This document shows positions 28,621 through 33,718 of a stretch of DNA of 33,718 nt, in pieces. The notes beneath the pieces are model-generated. The model was not told where the DNA came from. It did no database searches and saw only the letters and a program-made list of their open reading frames with translations. Position numbers and translations under genes: made by a program. This DNA comes from a virus: the IMG/VR virus record IMGVR_UViG_3300050821_016851, positions 1 through 33,718 of that record. The stretch is one strand, 5' to 3'. Each line of letters begins with the position of its first letter. Within the stretch, counting starts at the first letter, position 1.

Positions 28621-28782
28621 CTAGTCATCTGTTTGCTCGATGTATATCTCTCCTTTCCGCAGGAGGCTCTCGGGATCTATCCGGAACTCCTCTGCGAATG
28701 CCTGTACGGCTTCGATGTATCCTAGACAGCTGATGTCTAGGATAGATTCTCCCGTATCTGCGTTGATGAAGTAAAATCGCAT
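28621..28782 (-). CDS. Small hypothetical protein, 53 aa
   Basis: The start at 28782 is favoured by AGGAATGAC directly upstream; the frame is open back to 28818 without a site. The peptide MRFYFINADTGESILDISCL shows two short strands, followed by a helix with an acidic end. It may be a small regulatory or host-takeover protein of the early operon, but I do not recognise it. Confidence 0.5.
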   Translation of the reverse strand: MRFYFINADTGESILDISCLGYIEAVQAFAEEFRIDPESLLRKGEIYIEQTDD

Positions 28783-28796
28783 GTCATTCCTGTCAG

Positions 28797-29330
28797 TTAG
28801 TCGGCATCTTCTGGCCAAAGATCATTTTGATCGTCCTCGTGGTCATCATCTTCCTCATCATCTGGGTGTTCCTTAAAATAGTTGTGAGGGCCCTTTTCAA
28901 TCTTGGGGTCTATTTCCCTAGCTATCTCTTCGTCAAGTGTACAGGTATGTCCAAAGTATGCCTGCTGCAGGTCTTTATTCAGCCATTTTTCTGTGTTTCC
29001 GTTCATTGCATCACCGAAAGGTCCATCTTTCCATGAGGGGTGTTGAAATCCGGAAGCGGGAGCGTATGGGTCATTCGGAGAGTGCTGAGTGAATTTGATG
29101 CAGTAGATACCATCTTTTATAGAGTTCACGCATAGACTGAGAACGAAAGGACCGTGTCTGTCTACAACGAATGCAATAGACATGGATATGTTTTTGAATT
29201 TACAGAAATATCCGGTCTCATCCCATTCCTTGTATGATACAGGATAAGACTGAAGTAGTGAAACGAACAGGTTCTCCTGCCATCTCAGGTCTTTTTGGAC
29301 CAATCTGTGCAGTTTTTCGTTTTCTATCAT
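28797..29330 (-). CDS. First gene of the minus-strand operon, 177 aa
   Basis: This is the promoter-proximal gene of the leftward operon, about 100 bp from the predicted -10. The protein starts MIENEKLHRLVQKDLRWQEN, has a compact domain with SMSIAFVVDRHGPFVLSLCV (about residues 49-68) and WKDGPFGDAMNGNTEKWLNK, and ends in a strongly acidic tail (DDEEDDDHEDDQND). Acidic tails are frequent in DNA-mimic or SSB-interacting proteins. I recognise no family. Early expression is expected from the position. Confidence 0.6.
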   Translation of the reverse strand: MIENEKLHRLVQKDLRWQENLFVSLLQSYPVSYKEWDETGYFCKFKNISMSIAFVVDRHGPFVLSLCVNSIKDGIYCIKFTQHSPNDPYAPASGFQHPSWKDGPFGDAMNGNTEKWLNKDLQQAYFGHTCTLDEEIAREIDPKIEKGPHNYFKEHPDDEEDDDHEDDQNDLWPEDAD

Positions 29331-29439
29331 GATTCACCTAACGGTTGTGTGGTTTGTGTTGGTTGATCTAGCTTGCTGCTACAACCTGCCCGGCTTGGTG
29401 ACCGGGTCATCAGGGAGACTAGCTCGCTTTGATGACTCC

Positions 29440-29468
29440 AATATAGCACATGTCATATTTTCCCACAA
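29440..29468 (-). promoter_or_regulatory. Leftward early promoter
   Basis: On the minus strand TTGTGG (complement of 29463-29468), an exact 17-bp spacer and TATATT (complement of 29440-29445) form a strong sigma70-like promoter. The leader down to the gene start at 29330 contains a CCCGG/CCGGG hairpin (about 29389-29405). It should drive the replication-recombination operon. Confidence 0.65.
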
Positions 29469-29501
29469 CACATGATGGATAAAAAAATAAGGCAAAGGTG
29501 G

Positions 29502-29530
29502 TTGTGATGAAAAGTCCCGTGTGATAGGAT
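29502..29530 (+). promoter_or_regulatory. Rightward early promoter
   Basis: TTGTGA (29502-29507), a 17-bp spacer and TAGGAT (29525-29530) form a plausible promoter 28 bp before the first HTH gene at 29559. It diverges from the leftward promoter at 29440-29468, giving the layout of a phage control region with regulators beside paired promoters. Confidence 0.5.
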
Positions 29531-29558
29531 AGGGTCATCCAACAGACGAGGAGATGTG

Positions 29559-29834
29559 ATGAACCTAAGAGAGTGGATGAAGACAAACCGGTGGACAGGC
29601 GCGGCGTTCGCTTCAGCGATGTCGGTGTCCCTGCAACATATCTATAACATCCGGGACGGTGGAACGATGCCTTCCGACAGGCTAGCAAGATCCATCGTAG
29701 ACTTCACCAATGGGGAAGTTACGTATGAGTCGCTGCGACCGCCTAAATCTCTTCCTAAGGTGTGTCCGTGCTGTGGCCAACGCTTGTTCAAGAGCAACCT
29801 AGGGGTGCTAGAAAAAGTGGAGACGCAGGTATGA
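29559..29834 (+). CDS. HTH regulator with zinc knuckle, 91 aa
   Basis: The start at 29559 follows GAGGAGA. Residues 1-60 form a Cro/CI-type helix-turn-helix domain: MNLREWMKTNRWTGAAFASA, MSVSLQHIYNIRDGG (recognition part), MPSDRLARSIVDFTNGEVTY. The C-terminal part contains CPCCGQRL (about 69-76), a metal-binding knuckle. It is an obvious paralogue of the next protein (REWM...W, IYNIRDGG versus YISAIRTGK, FTNGEV in both). As the first gene after the divergent promoters it is a candidate repressor or Cro-like switch protein. Confidence 0.7.
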   Translation: MNLREWMKTNRWTGAAFASAMSVSLQHIYNIRDGGTMPSDRLARSIVDFTNGEVTYESLRPPKSLPKVCPCCGQRLFKSNLGVLEKVETQV

Positions 29835-30118
29835 GACTCAGGGAATGGATGACTAAGAACAATTGGACAGCTGTGGATATGGGTAGGCTGACGGGAATAT
29901 CAGCGGCCTATATATCTGCCATACGCACGGGCAAGTGTAGGCCCTCCGAGCCTGTGGTCAGGTCTATCATGCAGTTCACTAACGGAGAGGTGAGCTGTGA
30001 GGAGATCCAGGCTGAGTACCGAGGAGCGCCACCTAAGGCACGTAAGAATCCTTTCCCGTTCCAAATTTCTCAAAAAAGTGAGAAATGTGGGGACGAGAAT
30101 GACATGCATATGCTATGA
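29831..30118 (+). CDS. HTH regulator, paralogue of the previous, 95 aa
   Basis: The start overlaps the previous stop (29831-29834). The product has the same HTH domain: MRLREWMTKNNWTAVDMGRL, TGISAAYISAIRTGKCRPSE, VVRSIMQFTNGEVSCEE. The C-terminus is Pro/Lys-rich and lacks the CPCCG knuckle of its neighbour. A perfect 8-bp-arm palindrome lies within its last codons (30065-30086). A tandem duplicate that diverged may provide two regulators binding related sites; this is inferred. Confidence 0.7.
   Translation: MRLREWMTKNNWTAVDMGRLTGISAAYISAIRTGKCRPSEPVVRSIMQFTNGEVSCEEIQAEYRGAPPKARKNPFPFQISQKSEKCGDENDMHML
30065..30086. promoter_or_regulatory. Operator-like palindrome ATTTCTCA-N6-TGAGAAAT
   Basis: Two perfect 8-bp arms flank AAAAAG. 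The inner TCTCA-N6-TGAGA core equals those at 24123-24138 and 26766-26781, also with an AAA start to the spacer. It lies about 40 bp upstream of an extended -10-like element (TGCTATGAT, 30111-30119) before the gene at 30178. Confidence 0.55.
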
Positions 30119-30124
30119 TGAAGA

Positions 30125-30153
30125 GGCGCCGCCGAATGGTAGGCGCCAGTTTT
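30125..30153 (+). terminator. GGCGCC hairpin with T-run
   Basis: GGCGCC (30125-30130) repeats as GGCGCC (30142-30147), each a palindrome and thus complementary, with an 11-nt loop, followed by AGTTTT. It lies 7 nt after the HTH gene stop at 30118, suggesting partial termination before the next gene at 30178. Confidence 0.5.
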
Positions 30154-30177
30154 AACGGCTTCACGAGGAGAAATAAT

Positions 30178-30537
30178 ATGATGTGCCAAGACTTAGATTC
30201 ACGCCCCCAGTACATACTTCAGGGACTTCCTCAGAGCTTTGATGTATGTAGGGCGTACCTATATGGACTGCTCCCTTCGGTAGTCTATTCTCAACTAAAA
30301 GAATCCTTAGAGGATTCCCACCCAGATGACCTTGATATTGATGAGTCAGGAATACCGTGGCTTAAAGACGCGCCGAGGCAAATGCAGCGTAGCATGCCGT
30401 ATGCGACTGTGGATCAAATCCGAGACTGCCTGGGGACGTTGGCACGCGCTGGATTGATAATATTCAAGCCGGAGGGCTCATCGCGTCCACAGTTCGCTTT
30501 GTATAGCTTGCCTAAGGACCAGTGGAGGGCGACCTAA
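30178..30537 (+). CDS. Winged-helix initiator-like protein, single domain
   Basis: This starts after GAGGAGAA. The 119-aa protein holds one copy of a domain present four times in this region: YLYGLLPSVVYSQLKESL, then SGIPWLKDAPRQMQRSMPY, TVDQIRDCLGTLARAGLIIF, and LYSLPKDQWRAT at the end. The order helix, helix, wing with ...GLIIFKP resembles the N-terminal winged helix of phage replication initiators and DnaD-like proteins. It likely binds DNA near the origin or acts as a regulator. Its stop overlaps the next start (TAATG). Confidence 0.6.
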   Translation: MMCQDLDSRPQYILQGLPQSFDVCRAYLYGLLPSVVYSQLKESLEDSHPDDLDIDESGIPWLKDAPRQMQRSMPYATVDQIRDCLGTLARAGLIIFKPEGSSRPQFALYSLPKDQWRAT

Positions 30538-31286
30538 TGATGAAATATTACACAGATGCGGAAGAACCAGAGGGCGTGGAGCACGTCGCCTTGATGCTGT
30601 ACCACACTATCGAAAATGACCTGTATACGACATGGCCCAAGGGGGGAGCGCTCATCGACGAGAATAGGCTGCCTTGGACGCGTAAATCTTTTCGGGAGAT
30701 GGACCCCGAGATGCCGGATTTGTCCGACGAGGCCCTCAGGAGAGCGCTTGCTTTCTTGATAGAAAGAAAGGTGGTATGGGTGAAAAGGGATGAAGACCCC
30801 GACAGTAGGCGCCTATTGTACACTACGGCTTCCAGCGCGTGGACTGACCTAGCAGAGGCGCTCCCTCCTTCCGACATAGACCTAGACGATTATCCAATGA
30901 AGCTGCCGTCAGATGCACATGTTAAACCTGCGTATCCGATAGAGGGTCACGCCTTCGAGAAGACTATCTGTAAGTGGCTAGGTTTCGTTCCTGCTGTGGT
31001 CTACCTGCGCATTGCCATGCGCCAGGATATAAACGAAGAGAAGGAGCGACATATTGATGCCAATGGACGGGCATGGGACTTTGATGACACAGCGTGGATG
31101 GCGATGGATATGCGATACACCACCGTTCAGGAGATACGAAAAGCACTCCAGCAGCTAATCGAGGAGGAGTTGATACTATTCAAGCACTCGGAAGACGGAC
31201 TTTTATATGCCACTAACCAGGATAAGTGGCCGGTCAGGAACTGGAGGCCCAAGGGGCAACCTGCACCTCTATGGGAGGTTCGCTGA
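30537..31286 (+). CDS. Double winged-helix initiator-like protein, 249 aa
   Basis: GGAGGG precedes ATG 30537. The protein carries two tandem copies of the same domain. Copy 1 runs from about residue 15 to 110 (VALMLYHTIENDLYTTW, NRLPWTRKSFREMDPEM, LRRALAFLIERKVVWVKR). Copy 2 runs from about 135 to 240 (VPAVVYLRIAMRQDINEEKE, NGRAWDFDDTAWMAMDMRY, VQEIRKALQQLIEEELILFK). Copy 2 is closer to the protein at 30178 than copy 1 is. A two-domain DNA-binding protein can bridge or bind repeated sites. The specific role is inferred. Confidence 0.6.
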   Translation: MMKYYTDAEEPEGVEHVALMLYHTIENDLYTTWPKGGALIDENRLPWTRKSFREMDPEMPDLSDEALRRALAFLIERKVVWVKRDEDPDSRRLLYTTASSAWTDLAEALPPSDIDLDDYPMKLPSDAHVKPAYPIEGHAFEKTICKWLGFVPAVVYLRIAMRQDINEEKERHIDANGRAWDFDDTAWMAMDMRYTTVQEIRKALQQLIEEELILFKHSEDGLLYATNQDKWPVRNWRPKGQPAPLWEVR

Positions 31287-31327
31287 AATTGTTCCACGGT
31301 TGAGAAAAAAGTTAAGGGCGTGTAAAC

Positions 31328-31360
31328 AAAAAAGAGGCCCTACCGTTAAGTAGGGCCTCT
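31328..31360 (-). terminator. Strong terminator-like hairpin, minus strand
   Basis: AGAGGCCCTAC (31333-31343) and GTAGGGCCTCT (31350-31360) form a perfect 11-bp stem with a 6-nt loop. The A-run 31328-31333 gives six U after the hairpin on the minus transcript. No minus-strand gene lies to the right, while the operon ending at 31286 is on the plus strand, where no U-run follows. It may stop antisense transcription, or act as a plus-strand hairpin. Confidence 0.6.
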
Positions 31361-31395
31361 CCGCCACCACAGGCACGTCAACGAGGCGATGACCT

Positions 31396-31537
31396 GACCA
31401 TGGAGCTAGGCCTAACGGCCTAGCATCACAACACACACAACCGAGGATAGGCTACGGAGCCTACCCCCGAAAATCAAAATCACAACCGAGGACAGGCTGT
31501 GGAGCCTATCCACGATCATCAACACAACAACCGAGGA
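31396..31537 (+). repeat. 45-bp tandem repeats, each with a stem-loop
   Basis: CCGAGGA occurs at 31441, 31486 and 31531, exactly 45 bp apart. Each full unit contains a hairpin (GGATAGGCT/AGCCTACCC 31445-31466; GGACAGGCT/AGCCTATCC 31490-31511) and an ATC-ACAACA-type linker. An upstream partial unit has GCTAGGCC/GGCCTAGC (31405-31424). The last GAGGA (31533-31537) acts as the ribosome site for ATG 31547. Possible roles: origin repeats, or an RNA leader with decoy ribosome sites. Confidence 0.7.
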
Positions 31538-31546
31538 CATCCTAAC

Positions 31547-32698
31547 ATGGATCATGAAAATATGGCAAGACCTGCGCTGGCTCTCATGGAAAGAGAGCGT
31601 CGCTTTTATGACGTCCAAGTGTGGGCATCGCATGGTCCTATAGCATCCATCGTCTACGCTAGAATCTGCTACTGGGTGGCCAAGAACCTCGCAGAAGGAC
31701 GTAACGTCGATGAAGATGGAGTTGCGTGGACCTACGACAGCGCTCAAGAGATGGCAGATAAGCTTATATTTCCTAGCCTTCAACAGGTACAAAGGGCTTT
31801 ACAGGCCCTGAAGAAGGATGGCCTCATCATCTCTAAGCCCGATCCTAATCGTTGGGAACGCACGTTGTGGTATAGCTTGCCTGATGCCTCGTGGCATCAA
31901 ATTTGCCACGTCGAGACTATCAATCCTGATACGTCTAGACATATCACCGGTGATACTTCGACATATACGGGGGTATATGTGAATAAGGATACAAGGAAAG
32001 ACACAAGAGATAGACACAAGGAAAGAACACACACACACCTCGCTTCGCTCGGCGACGCTCCGACTTCGTCGTCGCCATGTGTGTCTTTGGGTGTCAGTTC
32101 AATCGGTGATGGGAAGGTAGGACACAACTCGTGCGTGGAGGGGTCTGCCGTTCACGCTGCTGAGCTTCACGAGTCTCATGGCATAAAGACGCCCCCCCCC
32201 ACCCCACCCCCTCTTAAAACGCGTAAAACCCCCCTTCCTGTCGATGTTAAGAATTCTCGAGTGGAACGAGCTCCGTTGGTGTTTACTTCCGATAGCGAAC
32301 ATGCGTCTCTGTTGTCCAAGTGTTCGCCTGAGGTGTTGGCTCTAGCCTACGAAGAGTTGAGTGAGTGGAAGCGCTCCAAGGAGGAGGTAGACCCCAAGGC
32401 AGCGAAGGCTCACACGGACTACCATCGCCTGAAGCGTTGGGGGATCAAAGCGGCCATGGAGGCGCTGCTTCCCAAACGAGGAAGCGGAATTGTTCCACGG
32501 AAGGGTCACATCCAAGCCGATGAGATAGCGCAAAAGGAGATGGAAAAGAGGACCGGGGGCTTGAACGAGAAAGTGGCGACGATAGTCGAGGAGAGGCTAT
32601 CTCTCGAAGAATGCCTTAAGAGTCACCGTGCTAACGGGTGGCTCACTCTGGAGGACATCCGACAGGCGTTTCCTGACTACACAGGAGATGGCTCATGA
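31547..32698 (+). CDS. Putative replication initiator, winged helix
   Basis: This 383-aa protein starts with the same winged-helix domain as its upstream neighbours (about residues 10-115: ASIVYARICYWVAKNLAEGR, GVAWTYDSAQEMADKLIFP, VQRALQALKKDGLIISKP, LWYSLPDASW). A long low-complexity linker follows (about 125-245, with PPPTPPPLKTRK), then a helical C-terminal domain (VLALAYEELSEWKRSKEEVD, HRLKRWGIKAAMEALLPK). Such N-terminal DNA-binding plus C-terminal loader-contact plan is that of lambda O or DnaD-like initiators. The gene next to it encodes a DnaC-like loader, overlapping by 4 nt, which strongly supports the role. The linker DNA has a GC hairpin and a run of nine C. Confidence 0.7.
   Translation: MDHENMARPALALMERERRFYDVQVWASHGPIASIVYARICYWVAKNLAEGRNVDEDGVAWTYDSAQEMADKLIFPSLQQVQRALQALKKDGLIISKPDPNRWERTLWYSLPDASWHQICHVETINPDTSRHITGDTSTYTGVYVNKDTRKDTRDRHKERTHTHLASLGDAPTSSSPCVSLGVSSIGDGKVGHNSCVEGSAVHAAELHESHGIKTPPPTPPPLKTRKTPLPVDVKNSRVERAPLVFTSDSEHASLLSKCSPEVLALAYEELSEWKRSKEEVDPKAAKAHTDYHRLKRWGIKAAMEALLPKRGSGIVPRKGHIQADEIAQKEMEKRTGGLNEKVATIVEERLSLEECLKSHRANGWLTLEDIRQAFPDYTGDGS
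32027..32084. repeat. GC-rich hairpin inside the initiator linker
   Basis: GGCGAC (32051-32056) pairs with GTCGCC (32071-32076), and ACACAC (32031-32036) outside can pair with GTGTGT (32079-32084). It lies in the low-complexity linker of the initiator gene, a place where origins of lambdoid phages are found. A function as origin is only a possibility. Confidence 0.35.
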
Positions 32699-33249
32699 AG
32701 GAGGAATATCACCCCATAGCGTGGCTCTCTCGCCCCTCCATACACAGACAAAGTATGGTGCCTACCACAGGTGTGGAGACTACTCCGGCGTTATCGGAAG
32801 TTCGCCAAGAATGGCTTAAGAAGCCGTTCCATCTGATGCTCTCAGGACCCGCCGGGTCCGGCAAAACCCATGCAGCCGTGGAGCTTCTGGAGGAGTACGC
32901 CAAAACCAGCACCTCCGAGTACCTAGGATCATACTTGGGGTATTTGTCCATGGTAAATCTCGAGGATATGCTAGATGAAGCGCTACGCGAGTACAGGCGT
33001 ATCGATAGCGCCCTCGAAGGCATGAAGTGGAGGTCCATTGTCGTCCTTGACGACTTTGGGACCGAGCGCAAGACGGAGTTCATGGAGAAGGCAATATGGC
33101 GCATCCTAGAGGAAAGGTTCGATAAACCCACAGTCATCACCACCAACCTCTCACGCCAGGAAATACTCGTGAAATACGGCACCCGGATCTCCTCGCGTCT
33201 ACAAGCTTTTAAGAATGTTAAGTTCACCGGACCCGACTTACGACGTTAA
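32695..33249 (+). CDS. DnaC-like helicase loader ATPase
   Basis: This 184-aa AAA+ protein loads the replicative helicase at the origin. It has Walker A GPAGSGKTH (about residues 51-59), Walker B IVVLDDFG (about 115-122), sensor 1 ITTNLSRQE (about 148-156) and an arginine finger region GTRISSRL (about 162-169). The length is slightly short compared with bacterial DnaC (about 245), typical for phage loaders lacking part of the N-terminal helicase-binding domain. Its start overlaps the initiator stop (ATGA), so the two are made together. No helicase gene is in the window, so host DnaB is presumably used. Confidence 0.85.
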   Translation: MKEEYHPIAWLSRPSIHRQSMVPTTGVETTPALSEVRQEWLKKPFHLMLSGPAGSGKTHAAVELLEEYAKTSTSEYLGSYLGYLSMVNLEDMLDEALREYRRIDSALEGMKWRSIVVLDDFGTERKTEFMEKAIWRILEERFDKPTVITTNLSRQEILVKYGTRISSRLQAFKNVKFTGPDLRR

Positions 33250-33259
33250 TCACACGGAG

Positions 33260-33278
33260 GTGCCCCGATGCGGGGCAC
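33260..33278 (+). promoter_or_regulatory. Hairpin with the start codon in its loop
   Basis: GTGCCCC (33260-33266) and GGGGCAC (33272-33278) form a perfect 7-bp stem; the loop GATGC (33267-33271) contains ATG 33268. GGAGG lies at 33256-33260. Folding would hide this ribosome site, so translation of the next gene may be controlled, or the real start is ATG 33301. No U-run follows. Confidence 0.5.
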
Positions 33279-33660
33279 TCCCCACAACCCCAAGGCCAAT
33301 ATGACCCAACCATACTCCCAAGAAATCTCCGCTAAGGTAGTGCGCCTTCTGTACTCCAAACTTCCCACTCCCACTCTCCTTCTCCAACTCCGTAAGGTAT
33401 TCTGCCTATCACGTAAACAACTAGCCGAATACACTCACATCTCCCCCATCAGACTCCGGTGGCTAGAAGATGTACGTAACATCAACGGCCCCACCACACA
33501 AGAAGAAGACGTACTACAAACGTTCTACAGCATCCCCTTCAAACTCACCTCCAATATCTCCAGACTACACGCCCTTGTCTCCCTCGAACCCAAATACAAC
33601 TTCCCCATCATACCCAAACAATTCCACACCATACCCCCTTCCCCCTCACTCTCCCCCTAA
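33268..33660 (+). CDS. HTH protein with G-poor gene, 130 aa
   Basis: The last gene of the window. A helix-turn-helix of the Cro/CI type lies around residues 42-66 (LLLQLRKVFCLSRKQLAEYT, HISPIRLRWLEDVRN). The C-terminal half is Pro/Ser/Leu-rich and ends in PPSPSLSP without known domain. GGAGG precedes ATG 33268, but the start codon is inside a hairpin loop; ATG 33301 is an alternative. The coding strand is very rich in C and poor in G, unlike most other genes here, so codon use is distorted by strand composition. It may be a regulator; its targets are unknown. Confidence 0.6.
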   Translation: MRGTPHNPKANMTQPYSQEISAKVVRLLYSKLPTPTLLLQLRKVFCLSRKQLAEYTHISPIRLRWLEDVRNINGPTTQEEDVLQTFYSIPFKLTSNISRLHALVSLEPKYNFPIIPKQFHTIPPSPSLSP

Positions 33661-33718
33661 CCCCTAGTATATATATATTTATATATAAGTAATTAATATA
33701 TAATAAAATACACAAAAC
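33661..33718. other. AT-only-like right end
   Basis: After the last stop the sequence becomes alternating A/T (TATATATATATTTATATATA at about 33669 onward) with almost no G or C. No gene is seen. It could be a duplex-unwinding element, a genome end or a junction with the left end. Confidence 0.45.

Noticed and set aside
1-33718. CRISPR array or integrase/attachment module
   Set aside because: No set of regularly spaced identical repeats with unique spacers, no tyrosine or serine recombinase motif, and no tRNA-like att core were found.

Overview
The window looks like most or all of a tailed-phage genome of the short-tailed (podovirus-like) type, or a large piece of one. The evidence is a nearly continuous virion module: small and large terminase, a P22-like portal, a scaffold, an N4-gp56-type major capsid protein, tail adaptor and nozzle proteins, fibre-like proteins and coiled-coil ejection proteins. 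Shine-Dalgarno sites are clear and the genetic code is standard. I see no integrase, no recognisable endolysin, no tRNA and no CRISPR array.

Layout. 1-820: a small gene, several inverted repeats and a candidate structured RNA. 821-3625: a RusA-like resolvase, small genes, terS and terL. 3629-6292: a cassette on the opposite strand with four fibre-like genes (two with C1q-like ends) and a 26-codon relic of a fifth. 6373-23885: the virion operon on the plus strand. Inside it the major capsid gene is split by two group I introns around a 70-nt exon. 23882-25238: tiny membrane peptides on the minus strand and a small accessory operon on the plus strand. 25328-29330: a minus-strand operon holding replication and recombination genes (SSB-like, YqaJ exonuclease), ending in three accessory genes. 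29440-29530: divergent promoters. 29559-33660: tandem HTH regulators, replication-initiator-like winged-helix proteins, a DnaC-like loader and a last HTH protein.

The most unusual content is the distal part of the minus-strand operon (25328-26738). Three translationally coupled genes encode a Pro-rich coiled-coil protein with two hydrophobic segments, an F-box protein, and a tail-anchored coiled-coil protein with SNARE-like features. F-box and SNARE-type proteins act in eukaryotic cells. I therefore infer that the bacterial host lives inside eukaryotic cells, for example as an amoeba symbiont or pathogen, and that the phage carries an effector cassette for use in that setting. A promoter precedes the cassette and its -10 box lies inside a 16-bp palindrome. 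The same palindrome type overlaps a promoter before the accessory operon at 24177 and recurs at 30068, which suggests a small phage regulon.

How the parts work together. The central divergent promoters drive regulators and initiators rightward, and recombination plus accessory genes leftward. Terminase packages DNA through the portal into a shell whose capsid mRNA must be spliced twice. The fibre cassette and the fibre-like genes at 15645-17047 probably provide host recognition. Base composition flips from G-rich at the left end to C-rich and G-poor at the right end, which then runs into an AT-only-like tail. If the contig is circular, their junction may be a replication landmark.
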